Assembly (NCBI GenBank): GCA_029204225.1
Contig: MU835112.1
Coordinates: 1 to 41,725, forward strand
Length of the DNA: 41,725 nt
From: Diphasiastrum complanatum
Lineage: Eukaryota; Streptophyta; Lycopodiopsida; Lycopodiales; Lycopodiaceae
Direction of reading: 5' to 3'
Shown: one piece after another, positions 1 to 9,261 of the stretch
Layout of the letters: each line of letters begins with the position of its first letter
Numbering within the stretch: position 1 is the stretch's first letter
The notes under the pieces: generated by a model
The model's input: the letters and a program-made list of their open reading frames with translations, nothing else
Told to the model about the DNA's origin: nothing
Database searches by the model: none
Program-made: the position numbers and the translations under genes

Positions 1-400
1 TCTGCTGCCATGTAATTTTTGCAGAAAATTAATGCTACTTCCTTGCTATGCACTTTCTCTCTGAGATAATGATACTTGATTTCGATATGTTCGCTTCGAG
101 AGTGAAATCTCGGACTGAGAGATAACGCTATTGTGCTTTGATTGTCACAATAGATTGTTGTAGGAAGTGTTTGTGCAAGGTTGATGTTTGCAAGCAGTTG
201 CCTTAGCCAGATCGCCTCTTTGGTTGCATTTATGTATTCGGATTCCATTGATAAAAATGCAACTGAGGTCTACTTCCGGCTGTTCCATGAGATTGGGCCT
301 TGGTTGTGTGAAAATACAAATCTAGACGTTGATTTTATGGTGTCGACTTGTCTTGCCCAATCCGCATCTGTGTAGGCTTCAAGGGGGCTCCTGAATCCAT
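1..400 (-). pseudogene. Copia RNase H, 3' end of a pol gene
   Basis: Read on the minus strand this is the C-terminal RNase H region of a Ty1/Copia polyprotein. Visible landmarks are GPISWNSRK, the SMESEYINATKEAIWLRQ block, CDNQSTIALS and the closing HSRSEHIEIKYHYLRE. In Copia elements this domain removes the RNA strand of the RNA/DNA hybrid during reverse transcription. One in-frame stop follows SWNSRK (probably a former Gln codon). The frame runs off the left edge of the window, so the element's 3' LTR lies outside, and the rightward part (RT, integrase) is not found; Helitron sequence takes over by about 484. It resembles the RNase H of the Copia element at 11543-18114 but is not the same copy. 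Confidence 0.85.
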
Positions 401-483
401 CCCATCATAATTTGGAATGGATAGAGTTTGCATGTGGTTGTTGTTTGGCCTTGCAATAGAAAGCAGAAAGGAATAGTCGTTTC

Positions 484-1567
484 TGTTGAATGAAATGCAA
501 GGTGCGTTTGCCTTTGATGCCATCGCCGCCTTTTGAGCTATTTCATTTGTACACATCCTCCGATGACTCGGGAGTTCATTTTAGAAAGAACATTCAGGGT
601 TACAATAACTCATTGACATTCACATCTCTTGGGGTGAATCTGGATAGATCCATCTCCAACTCCGTAGATGGCGCATACTTCATGGATGGTGATGATTTGC
701 AGGTGGATCAAAGATTATCTCTGAATCCCAAGCTTAGCATGATGTTCTCTCTGTCTTGTAGAGCATGATGGTGGATGTGAGTCCATTTGCGCAACATTTT
801 AAGAAGGTTGCGTGGATCATGCGGGAGAACATCACAAAGGAATGCGTCTCCACATAGTATCAGGTTGTTTGCAGAGTAGAGTGAGCAGGCAATTCAATGT
901 TCTCACAAACAATGAGACCTGATATGATTACGACGGGGGCTGTAGAGAGTAGTGGTCAGACATCTGGACGGGTGGATGAGATAGAGAAATTTTTTAATGC
1001 TTGATACTTGTCAGCCAGTGAGTCATGTTGGCGATTGTTGGGGCTTTCTATGGGTGCTCCTAAGCCCGTGGTGACCCGGTTGGCAGTTCATCTCCCTGGA
1101 CAAGAATTGATGTACTTCAGTGAGGGAGTGGATTTAGAGGAGGTTGTAGATGGGCAAGGTGCCACTTTGATAACATTATTTGAGCTGAACATAAGTGGTG
1201 ATTCGGAGGCTCAAGAGTTGTTGTACCAGGACTTGCCGAGGTGGTATTGGTACAACAAGAGAACGCGTAGGTGGATTCGTCGAATCAACATGCAGACGAC
1301 CCCTGCCATTGGTTGCATGTATTTTGTACACCCCTCCGAAGGGGAGAGGTTCTATATGTGAGTTCTTTTGGCTCATGTCAGAGGTGCAACCAACTTTGAA
1401 GACTTGTGCACGACTGATGGTGAGTTGTTTCAGTCATTTAGAAATGCTTGCAGACACAGACTTTTGATAAATGACGCGAATGAGTGGAGTAGTTGCTTGC
1501 GCGAGGTAGTGTCATGGGACACTCCATCACAACTTTGTCTCATATTCGTTGTGCTTATTTTGACATG
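484..1567 (+). pseudogene. Helitron Rep/helicase protein, N-terminal and central part
   Basis: Plus-strand remnant of the Helitron replicase. The first block (about 580-645, FRKNIQGYNNSLTFTSLGV) matches the start of the Helitron N-terminal domain. A later block (about 1005-1567) contains YLSASESCWRL, VTRLAVHLPGQ, the LLYQDLPRWYWYNKRTRRW segment and FVHPSEGERFY, all typical of plant and fungal Helitron proteins upstream of the Pif1 helicase. The region in between, where the HUH endonuclease should sit, is missing: the reading passes within about 150 bp from the N-terminal part to VDEIEKFF. From about 970 onward a single frame is broken only by TGA at 1002-1004 and TGA at 1359-1361, both where Arg (CGA) is expected. 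The gene is cut at 1567 by a Gypsy insertion and resumes at 9262. Confidence 0.85.
1563..1567. repeat. Target-site duplication ACATG, left copy
   Basis: ACATG lies directly before the TGTTGGAGGG start of the Gypsy 5' LTR. The same five bases follow the 3' LTR at 9257-9261. Removing the element plus one copy rejoins the Helitron frame as ILTC-APSDPLELW, which is the expected continuous Helitron sequence, so these ends are well supported. Confidence 0.93.
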
Positions 1568-1658
1568 TGTTGGAGGGTTTGCGTATCCCAAGGCAACCCT
1601 AACCCTAGTTAATAAGTGAGAGGGATTTGGCACCCTGTGTGTGTAAGATCCAACCTAT
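1568..1658 (+). repeat. 5' LTR remnant of the Gypsy element
   Basis: Aligns with 8514-8603 at the start of the 3' LTR over about 90 bp with a handful of substitutions, beginning TGTTGGAGGG here and TATTGGAGGG there. After TGTGTGTAAGATCCAACC the similarity stops and the sequence passes into the end of RT/RNase H, marking a deletion junction near 1658-1685. Confidence 0.88.
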
Positions 1659-1684
1659 ATACCAAACTGACCTATATACAAACT

Positions 1685-2181
1685 GATTATTGGTTCCTAT
1701 TTGGATAGTAGAAGCGTTAGAAGCCTTGAAAAATTAAAAAAAAGCATTAACTTCATCACCAATACTACATTCTCCAGATTGGACGATAGAATTTTATGTT
1801 CATACGGATGCTTCAAATATGCCATTAGATCATTTTTGACACAGCCAGGTGACTATAAGAAAGATTATCCTATATGAGTTGCAAGCAGACAGCTTACAGA
1901 TCCAGAAAAGAATTATTCAACTACAGTACGTGAGGCATTGGCCATGATTTTTTCTATTCGAAAATTTCGTCACTACCTCATGGAAATGCACTTTGCATTT
2001 TATACGGATCATCAACCGTTACTTTACTTGGTAAACAAGACGTGCAATACTGGACGTATTGCAAGATGGTTATTGTTATTGACTGAATTTGGCTTATCGA
2101 ATTGTAGTTCGAAACGGGAAACGACATTATCTAGCCGATCACGTTTCGCGAATCGTATCCGCACCAGTTAACACTGAAGTG
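1685..2181 (+). pseudogene. Gypsy reverse transcriptase end and RNase H
   Basis: Begins in the RT/RNase H connection (EALEALK-like, then SPILHSPDW) and continues through the RNase H core: HTDAS (first catalytic Asp near 1807), ASRQLTDPEKNYSTTVREALAM (catalytic Glu region) and FYTDHQPLLYL (Asp). After LLTEF the frame shifts near 2085 to LAYRIVVRNGKRHYLADHVSRI, the standard end of the Gypsy RNase H (GK...ADALSR). Stops and frame changes show it is dead. The polymerase core including the YxDD box is absent. Confidence 0.85.
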
Positions 2182-2182
2182 A

Positions 2183-3499
2183 ATGATAGAACTGCCAGAT
2201 GCTGCGTTATTCTATGTTGAAGCAAGAGTACCTGTGTGGGCAGCAGATATTGTTGAGTACTTGATGCTAGGACAACCAAATGACTCCCTGACAAAAGTAC
2301 AGAAGAGACAATTGATTCATAAGGTTCAACCTTATCAATTAATTGCAGGACAATTGTATCGTCATGGATCAGATAATATTTTACGAAGGTGTGTTTTACC
2401 GCATGAAGTACTAGATTTAATCATGTTTTCACATGATGGCATGAGTGGAGGACACTTCTCTATAGATATTACTGTTTGCAAACTTTTACAATCAGGTTGT
2501 TGGTGGCCTACGCTTCACAAGGACACAGAAAATTTTATTCAGACATGTGATGTTGCCAGCGAGCACGACGGCCTACTCGACATAACTATGAACCCTTGCA
2601 TCCGATTTTATCGCAAGCACCGTTTGAAAAATGGGGACTGAATTATGTTGGACCTATTCACCCTGTCGCGCAAGGATCTCAGGCTCGATACATTATCGTA
2701 GCAACTGATTACATGACCAAGTGGGTTGAAGCCAAAGCTGTCAAAGTTGCTGATGCGAAATCTACGGCCAAGTTTCTATATGAAAATATTATAATCAGAT
2801 TTGGATTTTAGATCGAGATTGTCAGTGACCGGGGTACATTGTTAATCAAACAATAAAGTGTTTACTGGAAGATTTTTTGTTACACAAATTAAGTACTCCC
2901 TACTATTCCAGAGGGAATGGCCAAGCTGAATCTTCCAATAAGATTCTGTGCACCATTATGACAAAGACAGTTAAAGGGGGAGTCGGTCTGATTGGGAACA
3001 TAAACTGTATGCAACATTATGGGCATTCAGAACTGCTTACAAAAATAGTACAAATCAAACACCTTTTTAACTGGATTATGGTCATGATGTTGTTATGCCG
3101 ATTGAATTTTTAATCCCATCTTTACACATAGCGGCCACAGAACGATTAAATGATGATACGTCTTTACAACTCCGTCATGAAGTGTTGCACAAATTGTGTG
3201 AAACCCGATTGATGGCAGTTCATGCCATAGCAGCAGAGAAAGCCCACCGCAAGGCATGGCACGATCGCCGATTGCACAAAAAAGATTTGAAAGCAGGAGA
3301 TCTTGCATTAATGTACAAAACCAAGCTGATCAAGGGCAAGTTGAAGTTTACCGGGGTAGGCCCATATAAAGTGAAGGAAATCTTGAACTATGGTGCAATA
3401 ATTCTTGAGCACTTGGATGGAAAACGATTTGATACTCCGGTGAATGACAGCCGCTTACGCAAGTTTTGGCAGCCTGCTCTGCCAGTTCAACAAGTCTGA
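2183..3499 (+). pseudogene. Gypsy integrase
   Basis: The integrase inserts the cDNA into the genome. The zinc-binding HHCC domain is at about 2350-2570 (LYRHGSDNILRRCVLP, MSGGHFSIDITVCKL, WWPTLHKDTENFIQTC); a small deletion at the last Cys shifts the frame. The catalytic core follows: KWGLNYVGPI, ATDYMTKWVEAK (first Asp), a TAG stop at 2809-2811, IVSDRGT (second Asp) and NGQAESSNK (Glu, near 2928), scattered over three frames. The C-terminal part is intact at 3095-3499: RKAWHDRRLHKKDLKAGDL, GVGPYKV and FDTPVNDSRLRKFW. No chromodomain follows. The best-preserved part is the last 134 codons. Confidence 0.88.
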
Positions 3500-4297
3500 T
3501 CTTAATGGTTTTTCAATTTTTTGTTTTTCAATACTTAATTTGCTGAGTTTTTGGAAAACGACAGTTAAAAAATTTATATATATATCAAACTGAGAAAAGA
3601 TTGATGAGCAAAAGTCAGAAAGTCATCAGTATAGGAAAAGGAAGCACCATAATTTTTTGATGGAAAAAGACTTAAAAAATCACTGTTTTGGTCAGATTTA
3701 GCCTATTCAGTACCAGAAACCTCCGTTGAGCTTTCAGACTGTACATCCAATCTAGATTTAGCTAATTTGAGGTGGGCGAAGGTTCTTGTCCAAAAAACCC
3801 CAGTTTTTAAGTCCGGTGAAGGATCAGTGATATGCCATTTTGGGAACCTTCGCCGAGCATCTTAACCTCATTATTAACCTTCACCGACCTGTTAGATGAT
3901 CTTAAAATGTCAAAATTAGATTGTCCATAGGTTCAAGTCTTGGAAAAATACATTTATGACGATACCTGGGCGAAGGACCCTCCTGGGCGAAGGTTCATCC
4001 TTCGCCAGGCCTGGAAAACGTTCGCCTGAAGATCCCTAGAAACCTTCACCGAGATTTTTATACCCTATTATCACAGTACTGTACATGCCTGCAAATTTTT
4101 GTTCAGAACTGATCAGCCAAACTAGTATTCAGTGTAATGGACCCACCAAATTCACCTATAAGTTGACTGAATTCGATTCATTCCTCACTTGTGCTAGCGA
4201 AGCTCTTGCGAATTTTTACTGCGACCAAAGCCTTCCAAAATTTCTACATTGCTTTCTGAGACACTTTTACGCGTTTTATATTTCCTTTCTGATCATC
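3500..4297 (+). other. Spacer after integrase with an ACCTTCGCC-type motif cluster
   Basis: Non-coding spacer inside the Gypsy element. Between about 3770 and 4060 it holds roughly nine copies of a degenerate motif, GGCGAAGGTT or its complement AACCTTCGCC (with variants such as ACCTTCACCGA), in both orientations. Two adjoining copies form a perfect 8-bp hairpin: GGCGAAGG at 3986-3993 and CCTTCGCC at 3999-4006 with a 5-nt loop. A similar cluster occurs far away at 33150-33840. The rest is AT-rich with no recognisable gene. Confidence 0.6.
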
Positions 4298-5048
4298 ATG
4301 TCTTCTACTAATACTTCCCAGTCTCCACGCTATACTATCCATCGTGATGTCCCATCTGCAATGGACATCATGATCCTTCCTAGCACAAGCATGGTCACTC
4401 AGTGGATGACCCTTGCGGAGCCTCTGCTCACTGCAATGGGTATTCATGAGAGAGACTTTTGTGGTCACATCAATATGGAATTTATCCTCTTGCCTTCAGT
4501 ACATAGAAGGAAGAGAAATCTAAATTTTATATCAATTTCCAGGGAGCCACACACAAGGTGCGCGTCACTGAGGCCACCCTTGCAGCTAGGTATAGCATCC
4601 GGCACGCAGGCCTCACCCAATCACAAGCATGCCAAACAGGCCATCAAGCAATATATTGACCTCACCAACGATCTGCACTGGACCAATGACGACTACCTTA
4701 TGGAAGCCATCATTGAGCCTTCAATCCACGCTGCTGCCCAGCTACTGAACAACTTCCTGATGGTTGGCAACCTCAGGAAAGACCGCATCACATCACCATA
4801 GGATAGTGGAGTCCCACACCAAGTTGGCCAAAGCCCCTCTTGAGCCATATAATTGGTTCAAGACTATTTCTGGTGAGCTCAAACGAGCTATTAAGGCCAA
4901 TACTAAGCAGCAGTTCACTGCTGGCTCTTTACTGTCCCTTTTAGCCGCTTCTCACTTAGAAAACAAAATCCATGGCTTCCACCTAAATTCCGTGCTTTCT
5001 ATCTACGAAGAAGCACCAGTCATCTCACCAGGCCTTGAGTTCTCATAG
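4298..5048 (+). pseudogene. Extra open reading region A of the Gypsy element, unknown function
   Basis: About 250 codons in sense with pol. An ATG at 4298 opens MSSTNTSQSPRYTIHRDVP; the frame then reads through ...WMTLAEPLLTAMGIHERDF. Near 4535-4640 a different frame (FQGATHKVRVTEATLAARY) looks more protein-like, then the original frame resumes (KQAIKQYIDLTNDLHWTND), and near 4790 the reading moves to frame 3 (ESHTKLAKAPLEPYNWFKT) until the stop at 5046-5048. The pattern suggests a once-intact protein with small indels. No motif, signal peptide or membrane span is visible and I do not recognise a family. Its place between integrase and 3' LTR is that of the additional ORFs known in some plant Gypsy elements; function unknown. 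Confidence 0.5.
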
Positions 5049-5087
5049 TCATCGTCGTTGTTGTAAAGCTACCTTTACAAGTTTTAC

Positions 5088-5218
5088 TTTCGGCGCCATC
5101 GGCACCAGCTATGTCCCCGGCGCCAGCAGCGCCCCTGCTGCTCCTGGTGCCAACGGCGCCGGCGCCCCTCCCGGCGCCACTGTGACCAGAATCCAGCCGG
5201 CGCCAAGCTCCTATGGCT
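5088..5218. repeat. GC-rich, GGCGCC-dense tract
   Basis: About 130 bp much richer in G+C than its surroundings, with six GGCGCC hexamers. In one plus-strand frame it reads as Ala/Gly/Pro-rich sequence (GASSAPAAPGANGAGAPPGA), which could be the tail of the upstream reading region; this is uncertain. Confidence 0.6.
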
Positions 5219-5221
5219 GAA

Positions 5222-6244
5222 AATCTTTGATCGGTTCTAGCGGAGTCCAGAGAGCTCAAATCGATGTGCAATCACCTCACACGATCTAGGCATGATTAAA
5301 GGAAGCCTGGGGATCAATAAAATCTAGAGAGATAAAATGACTTTCTAGAAAGAAAAAACTCTAGAGAGAGAAAAATGTGCTTTACCAGCTTGGGTAGAGT
5401 GCTTGGTATGAGGGGGGGTGCCGAATCACACCAATACTATAGGGGAGTGCGGGTTGCGACTCAGGACGAGCTCCAACCAAGTCTCAGCCTCCCTTGCTAG
5501 AATGTTGTCATGGCTCTCGTCTTGGCATGCTAGCGCCCCGGAGACTAGGGTCGGTCACACACTTGAAATGTAACCTTCTCAGATTTATCAATAAAGTGGG
5601 ATTTTTCTCAAACTGACTCTGATTACCTTCTAGGTTTCAGTGTTCGGTAAAAGCGCCAGTTGTAAGGCCGCTTCCAAATTTTTAACTTGGCACATAGCTG
5701 AGGGTCGTATCCCGGGACGCCAGCGGTATGCCGTCGGGACCATTCGGTCCGTGGCGCCAGCGGTATGCTGTCGGGACCATTTGGTCCAGGAACTGGTTGT
5801 TTCCATATCTGTCGCAACTTGTGGTTCTGAGTGTTCCTTGCATGAATGTGAAGGGGTTAAGCTCTTGGGGAACGGGCTCTAACTTGTCGGCTGAGTTGGA
5901 TGGCTTGCTTGGGTGGAAGTTACCTGTTTATGGCTGTCAAGTCTGGCGTGGTGCCAGGTTGGCTTCCAGCGCTCGTGACGAAGCTTTCAGTTGGTTAAGT
6001 CTGATGTAAGTCAGACCGCTTGCTTGGAATGGATGTTACTCGTTTGTAACGAAGCTTCGAGTTGGTTAAGTTTGATGTATGTCGGGCGGCTTGCTTGGAG
6101 GGAAGTCACCCACATCGGGACACCCGATCTGGCATGGCGCTAGGTTGGATCTCAATGTTGGTTTTCAAAACTTCAAGTTGGTTAAGTCTGATCGTTGTTG
6201 GCGAGTTGGCTGCTTGTATGTCAAGTGGGTTTGGATGACAAGAG
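5222..6244 (+). other. Non-coding spacer with local tandem repeats
   Basis: No convincing gene. The stretch around 5330-5380 is AG/CT-rich (CTAGAGAGA repeats), and TCAATAAAGTGG near 5588 resembles a polyadenylation signal. Two 34-bp copies with period 37 lie at 5717-5750 and 5754-5787 (CGCCAGCGGTATGC, then GTCGGGACCATT). Three looser units at about 5900-6200 share GCTTGCTTGGA, a GGCATGGCGC-like stretch and AAGCTT...AGTTGGTTAAGT. It separates reading regions A and B and might be a separate insertion, but I found no target duplication. Confidence 0.45.
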
Positions 6245-8229
6245 TTGAAGGCTGGGAAGCTTAGTCATGGTTCCCGGCTCCCTTTGGGATGCCTGCACTA
6301 CAGTCGTCCATGCAGCGAGATCGTTATTCCTGACTCGCCTTCCGCGTCACGACGTCGCACTAGGCATACCTCGTCAGCTGCGCTTCCACCCCCTGCTGCT
6401 GTTCACACTGAACTTCCCATTCCCCCAACCTCTGATGCTTCCCTTGCCTCTCCTTCCATTCAAGGACAGTTTGTGACCATTGGGCCTACCATTCCTATCA
6501 CAGCTGCCCAGACCGCCTCACCTCCACATACCGAAGCCACCTCACCAAACACATAGTTCTTTATGGATATGTTCGATGATTCTGACCCCCTTGGGGCCAC
6601 TGAAATTTTTGAAATGCTCCAGAGCCCTGTGCCCTTTGAACTCCAATCCCCTGGAAGAGGATTCGGACATATCCATGAATCTACTGTTGGTGTTGAAGAT
6701 GTCAGCCAGCAACCTCACATAGAAGATAGCCCAGCCGCACTTCAGGTTGACAAAGCTGTGAAATCACCGAAACAGTTCGACGCCACAATGCTTGAGGGAT
6801 TTGAAGAGGAGGACATTTTTTAAGAAGAAGATTTAGTGGCACCTATTCCACGCCTACCAAGGACACTACCATTAGGTCCTCCTGCTGTTGTCGCCTCCAC
6901 GACCGTCGATTCTAGTGATGCTCTAGGTTTGGTTTCAAGCCTTGCGCAATTGATCCAGTCTATGCTGGATAAGAAGAAGGAAATGGAGTAGAGAATCTCC
7001 GAGATGGGGTCCGAAAACACTCTGATCAGCCAAAAAATTGTCCAGTTGGATCGAGAGTTAAAGATTGCCAAACAACATGAAGACAAGGCTGAAGCCAAAA
7101 AGAAGTTGGCCCAGCAACAAGATGATGGCTTGGAAGACTACATCAGCAACCTGCAAAATGCTCGAAAAACCGCACATGATCAGGTGGATAAGGTCGTGCA
7201 GGATGCAAAGCAACAGGTGCAGCTGCTGAACGGTCAATTACAGATGGCCGAACAAGATCGCACGTGGCTTCAAGGTGAATTGGATGCGCCACCCTTGAAC
7301 GTGATGCATATCTTCAAACACAAATACCAGATCATCCGGTCACACTGACGGAGATTGCGTATTTGTTCAAGAAAGTGGAGACATACAAAGTGGCCCTTCA
7401 GAGATTTCAAGGCTGCTTTGACAGATTCAAAGGAGCAGCTTCAACTGAGTTGGCAAAGGCTAAGGAGACCATCACCGCCTATGAAAAAGCATCCGCTCAA
7501 GTGTTGGAAGCCGGACCACAAATCCCCATACTGGTCATGCCGTAATTCTCCCCTCCGCGCCAAGAAGCTGTACCAATGGATACATGGTTAGATTTGAGCA
7601 TGGACCAGGGGGGAGCTCCAGACATAGCCGAACAACCGCCAATCTTACCGGCAGTACAAGCAAGTCCATCCTCATCAAGGACCACACCTCTATTCAGAAG
7701 GCCCATCAACGTCGAGGACCAGATCCAGACCTTCTTAAAGCAACATCCGCATGAGTCCTCGTGTGGTGGATGGGTTCTGAAGTTTAAGACCTCTGAGATA
7801 GAGGCCTGCAAAGAGTTGGATAAAATACCTGTATTAAAAGAGCAGCCGACATGGAGAATCACTATTTTTGAAAAAACTCCGGAATCAATTAGGAGTTACG
7901 TCGCCAGCCCTCGCCAATTGCGGGTAGATCCCTATTACGTGCCAATGCCGCAAAGAAATAAATGGAAAGATTTGGGATTGGCTATGGACAAGATCACCAT
8001 CCATACGCCCAATTGGCCAATCATCCATCAGCCCTACAGCTGGACAATCTCACTGGATTTCCACCGTGCCTTACAAGCCTATCAGAGAGAATATGTCCAC
8101 TCTCCAGATCCAATGGTGCGACAATCGACAATGTTTGCTAAAGATCTAACTCTGTTGGCGTCAGTGGCAACCAGATGGGACGATTGTCTCCCTCCTCTAG
8201 CATTCGATCCAAATAAGCTGATGGCCTAA
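6245..8229 (+). pseudogene. Extra open reading region B of the Gypsy element, coiled-coil protein of unknown function
   Basis: A long sense reading region, about 640 codons. From about 6320 one frame runs to about 7285, interrupted only by stops at 6554, 6821 and 6989; a one-base slip near 7285 moves it to another frame that continues to 8227-8229 with one stop at 7543. Composition in order: Pro/Ala/Ser/Thr-rich part (PPPAAVHTELPIPPTSDAS), acidic part (MDMFDDSDPLG to FEEEDIF), a charged heptad-like coiled coil at about 7004-7280 (KIVQLDRELKIAKQHEDKA), a second helical part to 7545, a linker, and a compact C-terminal domain at 7576-8229 (WTISLDFHRALQAYQREYV). No true ATG at the left end is evident. 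The family is not recognised. Position directly before the polypurine tract marks it as part of the retrotransposon. Confidence 0.6.
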
Positions 8230-8513
8230 GAGCAAATCAAAGATCAGCTGCCGGTTGCTCATTTATATTTTCGTGCGGCAATGATGTGAGGCTCCTGGGA
8301 ATCATGCTTCACATGATGGACAACCTCCAAGTGGATTGCCGGAGCCCACCATTGTTTTCTGCCACACAATTTGGATCTTAATACTGCACGCCTCGACTTT
8401 ATGGAGAAGGTGCAGTACCATTTAATCAAGATTCGGCGCGAGTCCAATAAAAGTCCCCAATAACTGCATATTGCAAGTGTCGTGGGACGGCCACCAGTTT
8501 TGGTGGGGGATAC
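8230..8513 (+). other. 3' untranslated stretch and polypurine tract of the Gypsy element
   Basis: About 280 bp of non-coding sequence between reading region B and the 3' LTR, ending in TTTTGGTGGGGGATAC. This purine-rich run abuts the LTR start at 8514 and is the expected primer for plus-strand DNA synthesis. Confidence 0.75.
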
Positions 8514-9256
8514 TATTGGAGGGTTTGCGAATCCCAAGGCAGCCCTAACTCTAGTTAATAAGTGAGAGGGACCTGGCACCCTGCGTGTGTAAGTCCAACC
8601 CGATGATCACATAGTTATTTGATTGATTAGTTAAAACTCAATAAAAGGACTTTAGGCCTTTTTGCGGGACTTTTAATGACGCAGGGCCTAAATGTCAAGT
8701 TAGTGAATAAAGTTGGGTTTCCCTCCAATTTTGATGGTTCTCACACTTTTTTTAATTTGAATAAAAAGAGAGACAAGATTGGACCAATAGGATTTAGAGG
8801 CCAGGATCCTCCTCTCTACTATAAGAAGGGACCAACTCGAGCTGCTCCTCATGTTCATTTCTTCATTTCAATAAAGCAGATTGGTTCTCTTCAAAAATGG
8901 ATTGATGACTGTCCTTGCTCTTCTTCTTTCCTTCTCCGTCTCTCATGCTTTCTCTTATTGTTGGATCTGAATGTTATTGGGATTGAGTGTTATTATACTT
9001 TTTATGAGAGAGAAAGAGAGAGAGAGAGAAAGAGTAAGCTATCTGTGTTGTGGATCGTAGTGTTAATGGATCTTAGTGTTAATGAGTAGGGTTAATGGAT
9101 GTAGAGTTAGATTTAGATCTTCCATTCATGCTGAAATCTGAACTAAACTATCGCTCTCATGGGAACGAACTTACGCGTGACAACTAATTCCATCTGTATG
9201 ATGCTAGATTGACTAGATCTTGGATTCAGGTTAGGCAAGGAAAGAAAGCCACTACA
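8514..9256 (+). repeat. 3' LTR of the Gypsy element (743 bp)
   Basis: Starts at TATTGGAGGG (canonical TG mutated to TA) after the polypurine tract and ends ...CACTACA before the TSD ACATG at 9257-9261. It contains a CCAAT box (8784), a TATA-like ACTATAAGAAG at about 8818, an AATAAA at 8870-8875 and a short AG-rich run at 9006-9034. Only its first 90 bp can be compared with the truncated 5' LTR. Confidence 0.88.
8784..8828 (+). promoter_or_regulatory. Probable LTR promoter: CCAAT and TATA boxes
   Basis: CCAATAGGATTTAGAGG at 8784-8800 is followed after about 20 bp by ACTATAAGAAG, a plant-like TATA box. Spacing and place within the LTR fit a retrotransposon promoter. The same 17 bases occur in the LTR of the unrelated element at 21668. 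Confidence 0.5.
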
Positions 9257-9261
9257 ACATG
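9257..9261. repeat. Target-site duplication ACATG, right copy
   Basis: Matches 1563-1567 exactly and directly follows the 3' LTR end; Helitron coding sequence resumes at once after it (TGCCCCTTCTGACCC). Confidence 0.93.

Larger units (their letters stand above)
1568..9256 (+). mobile_element. Ty3/Gypsy LTR retrotransposon inserted in the Helitron
   Basis: A 7.7-kb plus-strand element bounded by TSD ACATG. Order: a short remnant of the 5' LTR (1568 to about 1658), RNase H, integrase, a motif-rich spacer, two unrecognised open reading regions, a polypurine tract and a 743-bp 3' LTR (8514-9256). The 5' LTR is deleted after about 90 bp and the deletion also removed the primer-binding site, gag, protease and RT. 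Integrase preceded by RT/RNase H order is the Gypsy arrangement. No chromodomain is visible, so a non-chromovirus lineage is likely; the extra downstream coding regions recall Tat-type elements, but lineage is inference. The copy cannot be autonomous. Confidence 0.88.
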
